A DNA stretch of 64,000 nt from Variovorax terrae (GCF_022809125.1 NZ_JALGBI010000002.1:133685-197684), one strand, 5' to 3'. Positions 46,282-56,075 are shown, counted from the stretch's first letter. Notes: a model not told the origin generated them from the sequence alone. Program-made: numbers and translations.

Positions 46282-47052
46282 ATGCCCGAATCCGCCGCCG
46301 CTCCCACCCGCCTGAACAAACGCATGGCCGAACTCGGCCTGTGCTCGCGCCGCGAGGCCGACGACTGGATCGCCCAGGGCTGGGTCCGCGTCAACGGCCG
46401 GGCCGCCGAGATGGGCGTGAAGGTCACGCCGGCCGACCGCATCGAGGTCGACCCGAAGGCCCAGGGCCAGCAGGCGGCGCAGGTCACCGTGCTGCTCAAC
46501 AAGCCCATGGGCTACGTGAGCGGCCAGGCCGAGGACGGCCACGAGCCGGCCATCGTGTTGATCAACCCGCGCACCCACTGGCGCGACGACACCAGCCGCC
46601 AGCGCTTCTCGCCGCCGCAGCTGCGCGGCCTGGCGCCGGCCGGCCGGCTCGACATCGACTCCATCGGCCTGCTGGTGCTGACGCAGGACGGCCGCGTGGC
46701 GCGCCAGCTGATCGGCGAGGACTCGACGATGGAGAAGGAGTACCTGGTGCGGGTGAGCTTCGGCGCCGTCACGGCCAACGTGCAGGCGGCCTTTCCGCGC
46801 GAGCAGCTGGCGCGGCTGCGCCACGGCCTGAGCCTGGACGGCCAGCCGCTGCAGCCGGCGCAGGTGGACTGGCAGAACCCCGAGCAACTGCGCTTCGTGC
46901 TGACCGAGGGCAAGAAGCGCCAGATCCGGCGCATGTGCGAACTGGTGGGGCTCAAGGTGGTGGGCTTGAAGCGCATCCGCATCGGCCGCGTGGTGCTGGG
47001 CCAGCTGCCGGTGGGGCAGTGGCGCTACCTCGGGGCGAACGAGCGGTTCTGA
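46282..47052 (+). CDS. rluF: rRNA pseudouridine synthase, RsuA/RluF type
   Basis: A 256-residue protein. The S4 RNA-binding domain is at the N-terminus ([20 protein letters not shown]). The catalytic aspartate is in [20 protein letters not shown] (about 120-139), and the [20 protein letters not shown] motif has the RRMCE sequence characteristic of RluF rather than RsuA or RluB. It isomerises uridine in 23S rRNA (U2604 in E. coli). The ATG after the repeat element was chosen; an upstream frame opening runs through repeat DNA. Confidence 0.85.
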   Translation: MPESAAAPTRLNKRMAELGLCSRREADDWIAQGWVRVNGRAAEMGVKVTPADRIEVDPKAQGQQAAQVTVLLNKPMGYVSGQAEDGHEPAIVLINPRTHWRDDTSRQRFSPPQLRGLAPAGRLDIDSIGLLVLTQDGRVARQLIGEDSTMEKEYLVRVSFGAVTANVQAAFPREQLARLRHGLSLDGQPLQPAQVDWQNPEQLRFVLTEGKKRQIRRMCELVGLKVVGLKRIRIGRVVLGQLPVGQWRYLGANERF

Positions 47053-47087
47053 GATCGTCAACAGGTTCTGACCGCCGGGCCGCGCCC

Positions 47088-47105
47088 GCTCATGCAGAAC
47101 TAATT
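47088..47105 (+). promoter_or_regulatory. Response-regulator-type direct repeat before the two-component genes
   Basis: Two half-sites, GCTCATG and ACTAATT, start 11 bp apart (47088 and 47099), matching imperfectly the GCTAATT pair at 49289. A TAGACT at 47115-47120 could serve as -10. One-helical-turn spacing is typical of OmpR-family sites, so autoregulation is plausible. A shared ACAGGTTCTGA motif also occurs just upstream of both sites (47061 and 49221). Confidence 0.45.
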
Positions 47106-47168
47106 CGGCGGGGCTAGACTCCTACCGGCGGGCCGCCTCCACGGGGCGCCGCCTGCCAAAGGACCTTC

Positions 47169-47828
47169 ATGCGCGTGCTGCTGGTGGAAGACGACGACAT
47201 GATCAGGCGCAGCCTCGGCGCGGCGCTGGAGGCGGCGGGCTGGTCGGTCGATGGCGTGCGCGACGGCGAGCTGGCGCAAAGTGCCCTGGCCGATGGCGAC
47301 TACGCCTGCATGCTGCTCGACCTCGGCCTGCCCGGGCGCGACGGCACCGAGGTGCTGCGCCGCGCGCGCGAGCGCGGCGACGCGACGCCGGTGCTGGTGC
47401 TGACCGCGCGCGACGGCCTGGACGAGCGCATCCGCACGCTCGACCTCGGCGCGGATGACTACCTGCTCAAGCCCTTCCAGTTCTCCGAGCTGCTGGCGCG
47501 CATGCGCGCGGTGGTCCGGCGGCGCTCGGGCAGCGCGCACTCGCTGATCGGCACCGCGGCGCTGCAGCTGGACCTGACCACGCGCGAGGTGCTGGTGAAC
47601 GGCGTGCGCGAGGCCCTGACCGCGCGCGAGTTCGCGCTGCTGCACGCGCTGCTGGAGCGGCCGGGCGCGATCCTGTCGCGCGAGCAGCTCGAAAGCCGCA
47701 TCTACGGCTGGGGCGAGGAGGTCACCAGCAACGCCGTCGACGTGCTGATCCACGGCATGCGCCGCAAGCTGGGCGCCGAGGCCATCCGCAACGTGCGCGG
47801 CCTGGGCTGGCGGGTGGTGCCGGCGTGA
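47169..47828 (+). CDS. OmpR-family response regulator, QseB/TctD type
   Basis: 219 residues. The receiver domain has acidic pair VEDDDMIRRSL, phospho-acceptor aspartate in MLLDLGLPGRDGTEVL (about 50-65) and the conserved lysine in YLLKPFQFSELLARM. The C-terminal winged helix contains the recognition region SREQLESRIYGWGEEVTSNA followed by VDVLIHGMRRKLGAEAIRNV, as in QseB/TctD/PmrA. It overlaps the kinase gene by 4 bp. Its likely targets are its own promoter and the secreted repeat-protein gene downstream. Confidence 0.95.
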   Translation: MRVLLVEDDDMIRRSLGAALEAAGWSVDGVRDGELAQSALADGDYACMLLDLGLPGRDGTEVLRRARERGDATPVLVLTARDGLDERIRTLDLGADDYLLKPFQFSELLARMRAVVRRRSGSAHSLIGTAALQLDLTTREVLVNGVREALTAREFALLHALLERPGAILSREQLESRIYGWGEEVTSNAVDVLIHGMRRKLGAEAIRNVRGLGWRVVPA

Positions 47829-49210
47829 ACGCGATCGCCCCAGCCGCCAGCCGCGCCGCGCCCTGGTACCGGCCGCACTCGCTGCGCGCGCAGCTGCTGC
47901 TGTGGCTGGCGCTGCTGCTGATCGCGGCCGCGGCGCTGACGGTCTGGTTCTCCTACGGCGCCTACGGCCGCGTGGTGAACAACTTCATGGACGAGCAGAT
48001 GCGCCTGGTGGCCGAGTCGCATGCCGGCGGCTACCGGATGCAGGCGCTGCCGTCGGTGGCCGGCGCGGGCGCGGTGGCGCAGGGCGCCTTCGTCGTGCAG
48101 GCCTGGAGCGCCGACGGCCAGGCCCTGCTGGCCACCTCCTGGGCGCCGCTGAACCTGCCGCTGCAGCCGGCCGCGGGCTTCAGCCGCGTGCGCACCGGCC
48201 CGTCGGAGGCCGAAGTCTGGCGCGTCTACACCGCCGAGCCCGATGCAGAGAGCGGCCAGCCGCGCATCCAGGTGGTGCAGAGCGATGCGTTCCGCCGCTA
48301 CCGCGTGCTGCGGCGCACCCTGCTCGAAGGGCTGCCGATCGCGCTGCTGCTGCCGGTGGTGCTGCTGGCGCTGTGGCTCATCGTGGCGGCGGCCGTGCGC
48401 CCGCTGCGGGCGGTGGCGCGCGACGTGGCGGCGCAGGACGAGCGCAGCCTGGCCGAGATCTCGCTGTCGCGCGTGCCCGACGAGATCGCGCCGCTGGTGG
48501 GCGCCTTCAACAGCCTGCTGGCCCGCCTGCGCGACGCGTTCGCGCTGCAGCGCCAGTTCGTGCAGGACGCCGCGCACGAGCTGCGCACGCCCATGGCGGC
48601 GATCAGCCTGCAGGTCGAGACCCTGCGCGGCCACGTGCCGCCCGGCGAGGCGGCCGAGCGCTTTGCCCAGCTCGAGGCTGGCGTGACGCGCGCGCAGCAC
48701 CTGCTGGAGCAGCTGCTGGACCTGTCGCGCCAGAGCGCGCCGGACCGCGCCGCGGCGGAGTCGGTCGACGTCGAAACCCTGCTGCGCGAGAGCATCAGCC
48801 AGCTCATGGTGCTGGCCGACCGGCGCCGCATCGACGTGGGCTACGAGGGCCGCTGCCCGGCGCGGGTCGAGGCGCCGGCGGCCGAGCTGCGCAGCGTGTT
48901 CGACAACCTGATCGACAACGCGCTGCGCTATGCCCCCGAGGGCGGCGTGGTCGACGTGCGGCTGCACGAGGTCGAGGGCCGGCCGGTGGTCGACGTGGTG
49001 GACAACGGCCCGGGCATCGCGCCGCAGTGGATCAGCCGGGTGTTCGACCGCTTCTTCCGCGTGCCCGGCAGCGCGGCTGGCGGCAGCGGGCTCGGCCTGG
49101 CCATCGCGCAGGCCGCCGCGCAGCGGCATGGCGCGCGCATCGAGCTGCGCAACCGCGACGGCGCGGCCGGCGGTGGGCTCGTGGCGCGCGTGCACCTGCC
49201 GGTGCATTGA
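47825..49210 (+). CDS. Sensor histidine kinase, QseC/TctE type
   Basis: 461 residues, starting at a GTG that overlaps the regulator stop (GTGA). Two membrane helices (about 23-43 and 163-183) frame a periplasmic sensor of about 120 residues. A HAMP linker precedes HisKA with the histidine in FVQDAAHELRTPMAAISLQV (about 245), then HATPase boxes NLIDNALRYAPEGGVVDV, VVDNGPGIAPQWISRVFDRF and GSGLGLAIAQAAA. The signal is unknown; relatives sense tricarboxylates, polymyxin/metal stress or signalling molecules. Confidence 0.95.
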   Translation: MNAIAPAASRAAPWYRPHSLRAQLLLWLALLLIAAAALTVWFSYGAYGRVVNNFMDEQMRLVAESHAGGYRMQALPSVAGAGAVAQGAFVVQAWSADGQALLATSWAPLNLPLQPAAGFSRVRTGPSEAEVWRVYTAEPDAESGQPRIQVVQSDAFRRYRVLRRTLLEGLPIALLLPVVLLALWLIVAAAVRPLRAVARDVAAQDERSLAEISLSRVPDEIAPLVGAFNSLLARLRDAFALQRQFVQDAAHELRTPMAAISLQVETLRGHVPPGEAAERFAQLEAGVTRAQHLLEQLLDLSRQSAPDRAAAESVDVETLLRESISQLMVLADRRRIDVGYEGRCPARVEAPAAELRSVFDNLIDNALRYAPEGGVVDVRLHEVEGRPVVDVVDNGPGIAPQWISRVFDRFFRVPGSAAGGSGLGLAIAQAAAQRHGARIELRNRDGAAGGGLVARVHLPVH

Positions 49211-49288
49211 GAGCCGGTGAACAGGTTCTGAACGCTCCCCGGGCTGGCGTTTTCCGGAGGCCGCCGCCTCCGCACTTGCTCACGCCCA

Positions 49289-49306
49289 GCTAATTTTTCG
49301 CTAATT
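49289..49306 (+). promoter_or_regulatory. Response-regulator direct repeat before the secreted repeat-protein gene
   Basis: Perfect tandem GCTAATT-TTTC-GCTAATT, with an 11-bp period (49289 and 49300), lies 93 bp before the next gene. A TAGAGT at 49327-49332 stands 20 bp further on, where a -10 would fit if the site overlaps the -35. This is the classical layout for activation by an OmpR-family regulator. Confidence 0.6.
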
Positions 49307-49398
49307 CCCATCTCATGCGTGCGGCCTAGAGTCGTGACAGGTTCCGCGGCGGGCATGTCGTCCGTGGCGGGAGCCCGAAAACCAAATGGAGATCTCCC

Positions 49399-49752
49399 AT
49401 GCGTGCATCCACCCACATTCTCGGTGCCGTCGCCGTGCTCGCCGCCCTGGGCGCGGGCGCCAGTTTTGCCCAGTCGGACTATCCGCATGCCAACGGCCAG
49501 GAGGCCACCGGCCAGTCGACGGCCATGCCGATGATGAATTCCACCGTGTCGCCGGCCGATGCCCAGGCAAGCGCCATGGCCGCCGGCCATGCGAACGGCC
49601 AGGAGGCCACCGGCCAGTCCACCGCGCCGAAGCCGATGCAGTCCACCATGAGCTCGGACCAGATGCATGACCAGGCCGTGCATGCCGGCCATGCGACCGG
49701 CCAGGAGGCGCCCGGCCAGTCCACCGCGCTGCCGATGAGCTCGCACAGCTAA
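49399..49752 (+). CDS. Small secreted protein with three 34-residue repeats
   Basis: A 117-residue protein with a signal peptide (THILGAVAVLAALGAGASFA, cleaved near FAQ). The rest consists of three near-identical repeats at a 34-residue (102-bp) period, each containing H-A-[NT]-G-Q-E-A-[TP]-G-Q-S-T, separated by Met/Ser/Gln-rich spacers. No cysteine in the mature protein; histidines and methionines recur (MPMM, QMHDQAVHAGHATG), which could bind a metal such as copper or silver. Its promoter carries the best response-regulator site of the region, so it is probably the main output of the adjacent two-component system. No known family recognised. Confidence 0.8.
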   Translation: MRASTHILGAVAVLAALGAGASFAQSDYPHANGQEATGQSTAMPMMNSTVSPADAQASAMAAGHANGQEATGQSTAPKPMQSTMSSDQMHDQAVHAGHATGQEAPGQSTALPMSSHS

Positions 49753-49754
49753 AA

Positions 49755-49781
49755 GGCTGAGCGCGGCCCTCGCGCTCAGCC
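49755..49781. terminator. Terminator between convergent genes
   Basis: A perfect 11-bp stem GGCTGAGCGCG/CGCGCTCAGCC with a 5-nt loop lies between the convergent repeat-protein and SDR genes. On the minus strand it is followed by TTTT, so it terminates the SDR gene well. On the plus strand no T-run follows. Confidence 0.75.
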
Positions 49782-49784
49782 GCG

Positions 49785-50699
49785 TCAGGCCGTGCGCGGA
49801 GCGGCGGCCAGCGCCATCTCGTTGGCGCCCTGGGCGGCGCCGCTGCCCGGCACCTGCTCGCCGTGGCGGTCGGTGGCTTCGGCCAGGCGCGCCGCGAGCT
49901 GCTCGGGCGCGTCGGCGCCCGCGCCGATGTGCACGCCGTGCGTGAGCGTGACGTGCGCGGCCTCGAAGCTGCCCGCGCCGGCGCACAGCACCGTGCGCGT
50001 GGGCGCCTGCTCGGCTGCCAGCACCAGCATCGCGGGCACCACGGCCGCGGGGCCGAAGGCGTCGAGCATGCCGGCCGGGAACAGGTCCTGCGTCATGCGC
50101 GTGGCCGCCGTCGGCGCCAGGCAGTTGACGTGGATGCCGTGCTTCTGGCCTTCGAGCGAGAGCGTCTGCATCAGGCCCACCAGCGCCATCTTGGCGGCGC
50201 CGTAGTTGCTCTGGCCGAAGTTGCCGTACAGGCCGCTGGACGAGGTGGTGAACACCACGCGGCCGTATTTCTGCGCCACCATGTGCGGCCACACGGCCTG
50301 GGTGCAGTGCATGGCGCCCATCAGGTGCACCTCCAGCACCAGGCGGAAGTCGGCCGGGTCCATCTTGGCGAAGCTCTTGTCGCGCAGGATGCCGGCGTTG
50401 TTGACCAGCACGTCCACGCGGCCCCAGGCGTCGAGCGCCTGCTGCACCATGGCCTGCACCGCCGCCGCGTCGGTGACCGAGGCGCCGTTGGCGATGGCTT
50501 CGCCGCCCGCGGCGCGGATCTCGTCCACCACCGCCTGCGCGGCCGACACCGAGCCGCCGCTGCCGTCCACCGTGCCGCCCAGGTCGTTGACCAGCACGCG
50601 CGCGCCGCGGCGAGCCAGCGCCAGCGCATGCTCGCGCCCCAGGCCGCCGCCCGCGCCGGTGACGATGGCCACGCGGCCGGTGAAGTCGATCTTGCTCAT
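49785..50699 (-). CDS. SDR-family (3R)-hydroxyacyl-CoA dehydrogenase-like protein
   Basis: A 304-residue short-chain dehydrogenase. It has the cofactor motif AIVTGAGGGLGREHALALAR, the VLVNDLGG segment typical of the MFE-2/HSD17B4 type, VDVLVNNAGILRDKSF, and the catalytic Ser and YxxxK in TTSSSGLYGNFGQSNYGAAK. The C-terminal 50 residues are a variable extension. NAD(P)-dependent oxidation of a 3-hydroxyacyl-CoA is the likely reaction. It is monocistronic with a terminator. No neighbouring beta-oxidation gene, so the substrate is open. Confidence 0.9.
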   Translation of the reverse strand: MSKIDFTGRVAIVTGAGGGLGREHALALARRGARVLVNDLGGTVDGSGGSVSAAQAVVDEIRAAGGEAIANGASVTDAAAVQAMVQQALDAWGRVDVLVNNAGILRDKSFAKMDPADFRLVLEVHLMGAMHCTQAVWPHMVAQKYGRVVFTTSSSGLYGNFGQSNYGAAKMALVGLMQTLSLEGQKHGIHVNCLAPTAATRMTQDLFPAGMLDAFGPAAVVPAMLVLAAEQAPTRTVLCAGAGSFEAAHVTLTHGVHIGAGADAPEQLAARLAEATDRHGEQVPGSGAAQGANEMALAAAPRTA

Positions 50700-50812
50700 G
50701 CTGCTCCTCGATCAGGTTGTGCCGTCGTGCAAAAAGCCGCCAGTTTACGGGCCGCGCCGCGTTGGCGCGATGCGCCTGTGCGACAGCGCGGTGCCGGCCG
50801 CACACTCAGGAT

Positions 50813-50870
50813 GCTATTGAATTGATAGCTGAAAACGACCGCTGTACCTGGACATGCGGCCGATTTCGTT
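50813..50870 (+). repeat. Dispersed GCTAT-N7-ATAGC repeat, copy 6 (fullest copy)
   Basis: The core GCTATTGAATTGATAGC is followed by TGAAAACGACCGCTGTACCT, then GGACATGCGGCCGATTT. This is the best example of the long form, about 58 bp, of which the copies at 11291, 13125 and 56234 are variants. It lies between the SDR gene start and the 2-hydroxyacid dehydrogenase stop. Confidence 0.85.
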
Positions 50871-50894
50871 GAACATTCCGGGTGCGGGGGGGCT

Positions 50895-51902
50895 TCAGCC
50901 CGCCGCCGCGCCGCGGTACACCGCCGGCGGCGTCTGGCCAGCCAGCGCGGCCAGCAGGTTGGTGGTGGCGAGCTCGGCCATGGCCAGCCGCGTTTCGATG
51001 GTGGCCGAGCCGATGTGCGGCAGCGGCGTCACGCGCGGGTGCGTGCGCAGCGGCGAGTCCAGCGGCAGCGGTTCGGTGGCGAACACGTCCAGGCCGGCAG
51101 CGGCCAGATGGCCGCTGTCCAGCGCCGCGAGCAGCGCGTCCTCCTGCACGATGGCGCCGCGCGCGCCGTTGACGAAGACCGCGCCGGGCTTCATGCGCGC
51201 GAACTCGCGCGCGCCCAGCAGGCCGCGCGTGGCGTCGCTCAGCGGCAGGGTCACGGCCACGATGTCGGCCTGCGCCAGCACCTCGTCCAGCGGCGCGTGG
51301 CGTGCGTGCCCTTGCAGTTCGGGCGCCTGCGCGGCCAGGTCCAGCGGGCGGCGCGCGGTGTAGAGCACCGGCATGCCAAAGCCCAGCGCGGCGCGGCGCG
51401 CCAGCGCCTGGCCGATGCGGCCGAAGCCGAGGATGCCCAGCGTCTTGCCGTGCACGTCGCGGCCGAACAGGTCTTCGCCGATGTTCTTCGTCCAGCGGCC
51501 TTCGCGCACCAGCTGCGACAGCTCCACCAGGCGGCGGCTCGTGGCCATGATGAGCGCGAAGATCGTGTCGGCCGTGGTTTCGGTGAGCACGCCGGGCGTG
51601 TGGCACAGCAGGATGCCGCGCGCCGCGAGCGCGGCCAGCGCGTAGTTGTCCACGCCGACCGAGATGCTGGAGATCACGCGCAGCCGCGGCGCGCGCGCCA
51701 GCAGGGCGTCGTCGATCGGATAGCTGGAGCCGATCAGGCCGTCGGCCTCGGGCAGGGCCGCCTCGAAGGCGGCGCGCTGCGCTTCGCCGGCACGCGGGTT
51801 GGCCACCGTCACTTCATGCGCGGCCTGCAGCCGTGCCAGTTGCGCGAGCGGCAGCTCGCGGAACACCAGCACCTTCTGGCGCGTCGTCGTTGCATGGCTC
51901 AC
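50895..51902 (-). CDS. D-2-hydroxyacid dehydrogenase (2-ketogluconate/glyoxylate reductase type)
   Basis: A 335-residue protein of the D-isomer-specific 2-hydroxyacid dehydrogenases. It has the Rossmann motif LGILGFGRIGQALARRAALG, the substrate-binding ISSISVGVDNYALAALAARG, VNGARGAIVQEDALLAALDS with the catalytic arginine, and DVFATEPLPLDSPLRTHPRV with the glutamate and PHIGSATIETR with the catalytic histidine. It is close to GhrB/TkrA, NAD(P)H-dependent reductases of 2-ketogluconate, hydroxypyruvate and glyoxylate. It starts at a GTG overlapping the kinase stop by 4 bp; last gene of the LacI-controlled operon. Confidence 0.92.
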   Translation of the reverse strand: MSHATTTRQKVLVFRELPLAQLARLQAAHEVTVANPRAGEAQRAAFEAALPEADGLIGSSYPIDDALLARAPRLRVISSISVGVDNYALAALAARGILLCHTPGVLTETTADTIFALIMATSRRLVELSQLVREGRWTKNIGEDLFGRDVHGKTLGILGFGRIGQALARRAALGFGMPVLYTARRPLDLAAQAPELQGHARHAPLDEVLAQADIVAVTLPLSDATRGLLGAREFARMKPGAVFVNGARGAIVQEDALLAALDSGHLAAAGLDVFATEPLPLDSPLRTHPRVTPLPHIGSATIETRLAMAELATTNLLAALAGQTPPAVYRGAAAG

Positions 51903-52890
51903 AGCCCGGCCTCCCGCAGTTCGGCGCGCGTGGGCAGGCCCTCGGTGTCGCCCAGCACCTGCACGGCGCGCGCGCCGATCCAGGTGCCGCGGCGCACGGC
52001 GGCTTCCACGTCCAGCCCTTCGAGCAGCGCGCTGACCACGCCGGCCGCGAAGCCGTCGCCCGCGCCCACGGTGTCCACCACGCGGGCCACGGGAACACCG
52101 GGCACCCGGCCGCGCACCGGCTGGCCGGCGTGCTGGCCTTCGTAGTAGGCGCCGTCGGCGCCGAGCTTGACGATCACGAGCTTCGCGCCCTGCGCGAGGT
52201 AGAAGCGCGCCACGCCCTCGGGCGTGCCGTCGCCGGTGAGCAGGCGGCCTTCCTCGAGGCCGGGCAGCACCCAGTCGGCCTGCGCCGCGAGCTGGTTGAT
52301 GCCTTCGCGCATGGCCTCGGGCGAGGCCCACAGCGTGGGCCGCAGGTTGGTGTCGAACGAGATCGTGCGGCCGGCCGCGCGCATCAGCGCCAAGCTGCGC
52401 TGGCTGAGCGCCAGCGTGCTGCCGGACACGGCCGCGAACACGCCCGTGGCGTGCAGATGACGCGCTGCGGTGAGCCAGGGCGCGTCGATGTCGTCCGGCC
52501 CCATGTGGCTGGCGGCCGAGCCCTTGCGATGGTATTCCACCGGCGGGTCGCTGCCGTCGTCGACGCGGCCCTTGAACTGGAAGCCCGTGCGCTGGCTTGC
52601 ATCGCATACCACGTGCGAGCAGTCGATGCCTTCGCGCCGCATCTCGGCCAGCAGGTAGCGCCCCATGGAGTCGGTGCCCAGGCGGCTGGCCCAGCCGACC
52701 TTCAGGCCCAGGCGCGCCAGGCCGATGGCCACGTTGGTTTCGGCGCCGGCGGTGCGCTTGTGAAAAGTGGCCGCGGCTTCCAGCGGGCCGGGCTGGCCGG
52801 CCACCAGTAGCATCATGGCCTCGCCGAAGGTGACGACGTCCAGTCCGCCCCCTTCGTGTCCGTCTGGCGGCGGCAGCGCTGCGCCGGCCA

Positions 52891-52891
<1 letters not shown>
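51899..52891 (-). CDS. PfkB-family sugar kinase, 2-keto-3-deoxygluconate kinase-like
   Basis: A 330-residue ribokinase-fold enzyme: N-terminal GEAMMLLVAGQPGPL, TAGAETNVAIGLARLGLKVG (substrate lid), and the catalytic DTVGAGDGFAAGVVSALLEG signature with the base aspartate of GAGD. Length and the A-GAETN pattern suit 2-dehydro-3-deoxygluconokinase, whose product KDPG enters the Entner-Doudoroff pathway. The ABC ATPase stop overlaps the ATG by one base (TGATG). No dehydratase or aldolase is present in the window. Confidence 0.88.
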
Positions 52892-53655
<764 letters not shown>

Positions 53656-53734
53656 GATGGAGGTTCCCAAAAAATCAGTAGTGGAGCCGCGCCCGCGAAA
53701 TCAGCGGCCCGCGCAACGCGGCCCCTTCGCGGCA

Positions 53735-53791
53735 CACCGCGGGACCGGCTGGGCCGGGCCGCAGGTGGAGCCCCCTTCCAGGGGGGAGGCG
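53735..53791 (+). repeat. REP-like GC-rich element F
   Basis: Same element as in the Liv operon (CACCGCGGGACCGGCTGG, GCCGGGCCGC, then CCCCCTTCCAGGGGGG), here between the amino-acid-type ATPase gene and its binding-protein gene. It shows that the family is genome-wide rather than specific to one operon. Confidence 0.8.
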
Positions 53792-53822
53792 AAGCGGCAC
53801 GCAGTGTCGCGCAGCCTGGGGG

Positions 53823-54620
53823 TTATTGAAGTTTCGGCAGATCGGTCTCGAGCCACTTGCGGTAGAGCTTGTTGAGCTCGCCGTTGCTGGTGTTGTGGGC
53901 CACGAAGTCGTTCACGGCCTTGAGCAGCTCGGGCTGGTTCTGGCGCATCGCGATGCCCATGGCCTGCTGCAGCAGGTTGAACTTGACTTCGAAGGCGCCG
54001 GCCGGCGCGCGCTTGGCGATCTGCGCGGCCACGGTGACCGAGCAGCCGATGGCGTCCACCTGGCCCGACAGCAGCGCCTGCATGGCCGAGGCGTCGTCGT
54101 CGAAGCGGCGGATCTCGGTGCCTTCGGGCGCGCTCTTGGTCACGGCCACGTCCTGCGTGCTGGCGCGGGCCACGCCCACGCGCAGGCCCTTGAGGTCGGC
54201 GGCCGACTTGATGGCGGCCTTGGCCGAGCCGTACAGCACGATGGTGGCCGCGGCATAGGGCTGCGAGAACTGTACCTGCTTGGCGCGCTCGGGCGTGATG
54301 GCGAGCGAGGCCACCAGCAGGTCGACCTTGTTGGTCAGCAGGAAGGGGATGCGGTTGGGGCCGGTCACCGGGATCAGGTTGAGCTTGACCCCCAGGTCCT
54401 TGGCCAGCAGCCTGGCCACGTCGGCGTCGTAGCCATCGGGCTGGTTCTGTGCGTTGGTGGTGCCGTAGGGCGGGAAGTCCACCAGCATGCCGATGGTGAT
54501 CTCGCCCTTCTTCTTGAGGTCGGCCACGGTCTGGGCCCGCACGGCGTGCGGCGCCAGCAGCGACAGGCCGAGGGCGCCGAGGGCGGCGTTGAAGGCGCGG
54601 CGGGAAGCGATGGGGGTCAT
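53823..54620 (-). CDS. Polar amino-acid-type ABC transporter binding protein
   Basis: A 265-residue family 3 solute-binding protein. Signal peptide RRAFNAALGALGLSLLAPHA, cleaved near VRA. Mature motifs: KKKGEITIGMLVDFPPYG, the ligand-contacting DGYDADVARLLAKDLG and LLVASLAITPERAKQVQFSQ. Such proteins bind amino acids or close analogues. Given the kinase and 2-hydroxyacid dehydrogenase in the operon, an amino sugar acid such as glucosaminate is a reasonable guess, but nothing in the sequence proves it. Confidence 0.92.
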   Translation of the reverse strand: MTPIASRRAFNAALGALGLSLLAPHAVRAQTVADLKKKGEITIGMLVDFPPYGTTNAQNQPDGYDADVARLLAKDLGVKLNLIPVTGPNRIPFLLTNKVDLLVASLAITPERAKQVQFSQPYAAATIVLYGSAKAAIKSAADLKGLRVGVARASTQDVAVTKSAPEGTEIRRFDDDASAMQALLSGQVDAIGCSVTVAAQIAKRAPAGAFEVKFNLLQQAMGIAMRQNQPELLKAVNDFVAHNTSNGELNKLYRKWLETDLPKLQ

Positions 54621-54664
54621 GAAGGTCTCCTTGGGGTTGCTTGGGGGGAAGGAAAAAAAGGGGC

Positions 54665-55318
54665 TCAGCGTGCGTGCGCGGCGGCCTGGCGCCGCTCGAT
54701 GCGCGCGGCCAGCAGCGACAGTGGCCAGCACAGCGCGAAGTACAGGGCCGCCACCGCGCTGAACACCAGCAGCGGCTGGAAGGTGGCGTTGTTGATGACC
54801 TGGCCGGCGCGCGTGATCTCGGTGAAGCCGATGATGGCGGCCAGCGAGGTGCCCTTGATGATCTGCACCCCGTAGCCCACGGTGGGCGGCACGGCGATCT
54901 TGAAGGCCTGCGGCAGGATCACGTCGCGCATGCGCGAGACGTAGGACAGGCTCAGCGCCTGCGCCGCCTCCCACTGGCCGCGCGGGATGGCCTGGATGCA
55001 GCCGCGCCAGATCTCGCCAAGGAAGGCGCCGCTGTTGAGGATGAGCGCGGCGCTGGCGGCCAGCCAGGGGTTGATCTGCAGCCCCAGGATCGGCGCGCCG
55101 AAGAAGATCAGGAACAGCTGCAGCAACAGCGGCGTGCCCTGGAAGACCTGGATGAAGCCGCCCGCCAGCGCGCGCGGCAGCGGCGACTCGGCGGTGCGCG
55201 CCAGCGCCACCAGCAGGCCGACGACGGCGCCGCCCGCGAAGGCGATGGCCGACAGCGCCAGGGTCCACTTGGCGGCTTCGAGGATGAACAGGAATTCGGA
55301 AAAGCCGAAGGTGCGCAT
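54665..55318 (-). CDS. Polar amino-acid-type ABC transporter permease
   Basis: A 217-residue HisM/GlnP-type permease with about five membrane segments. It contains the opening ILEAAKWTLALSAIAFAGGA, FIQVFQGTPLLLQLFLIFFG and the EAA loop QWEAAQALSLSYVSRMRDVI followed by LPQAFKIAVPPTVGYGVQII. It forms a heterodimer with the neighbouring permease, 30 bp upstream in the operon. Confidence 0.94.
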   Translation of the reverse strand: MRTFGFSEFLFILEAAKWTLALSAIAFAGGAVVGLLVALARTAESPLPRALAGGFIQVFQGTPLLLQLFLIFFGAPILGLQINPWLAASAALILNSGAFLGEIWRGCIQAIPRGQWEAAQALSLSYVSRMRDVILPQAFKIAVPPTVGYGVQIIKGTSLAAIIGFTEITRAGQVINNATFQPLLVFSAVAALYFALCWPLSLLAARIERRQAAAHAR

Positions 55319-55348
55319 GGGAGGGGGTGTCCGTTCAGGCGGAGGGGG

Positions 55349-56020
55349 TCAGCGGCGGTCGGGGTAGTCCAGCGTGTGCCGGTACACGAGCTTGAACAGC
55401 GCCGAGAACGCCATCGACAGGCCGAGGTAGATGGCCGCCACGACGATGTAGATCTCGAAGCTGCGGAAGGTCTGCGACTGCAGCGTGGCCGCGACCGAGG
55501 TCAGGTCGTCGGCCGAGATCACCGAGACCACGGCCGAGCTCAGCATCAGCAGGATGAACTGGCTGGTGAGCGCCGGGTAGATGGCCTTGAGCGCGGGCTT
55601 GAGGATCACGAAGCGGAAGATCTCCCAGCGCTTGAGGTTGAGCGCGAGGCCCGCCTCGATCTGGCCCTTGGGGATGGCCTCGATGCCGGCGCGGATGATC
55701 TCGGTGGCGTAGGCGCCGAGGTTGATCACCATCGCCACCAGCGCCGCGGTGTAGGCCGACCAGCGCAGGCCGATGGCCGGCAGCGCGAAGAAAAAGAAGA
55801 ACAGCTGCACCAGGAACGGCGTGTTGCGGATGACCTCGATGTAGGCGTTCACGAGCCAGCGCACGGGCCGCGGCCCGGCGGTCTTGCCCCAGGCGCACAG
55901 GATGGCCACGCCCAGCCCGATCAGCATGGCCAGCGACGAGAGCTGGAGCGTGATCCAGGTGCCCTTGAGCAGCAGGGGCCAGGCCGCGAAGACGTCGCCG
56001 AATTGAAAGTCGTAGTTCAC
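55349..56020 (-). CDS. Polar amino-acid-type ABC transporter permease
   Basis: A 223-residue permease: LLKGTWITLQLSSLAMLIGL, YIEVIRNTPFLVQLFFFFFA (the conserved RNTP motif) and the EAA loop QIEAGLALNLKRWEIFRFVI followed by LKPALKAIYPALTSQFILLM. It is the first gene of the operon; its promoter contains two LacI-type operators about 60-90 bp upstream. Confidence 0.94.
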   Translation of the reverse strand: MNYDFQFGDVFAAWPLLLKGTWITLQLSSLAMLIGLGVAILCAWGKTAGPRPVRWLVNAYIEVIRNTPFLVQLFFFFFALPAIGLRWSAYTAALVAMVINLGAYATEIIRAGIEAIPKGQIEAGLALNLKRWEIFRFVILKPALKAIYPALTSQFILLMLSSAVVSVISADDLTSVAATLQSQTFRSFEIYIVVAAIYLGLSMAFSALFKLVYRHTLDYPDRR

Positions 56021-56075
56021 GTGAAGAGTCCTGTCTCAGGGGCTCGCGCAGGGCGGGCTGATGCCTTGATTCTCT

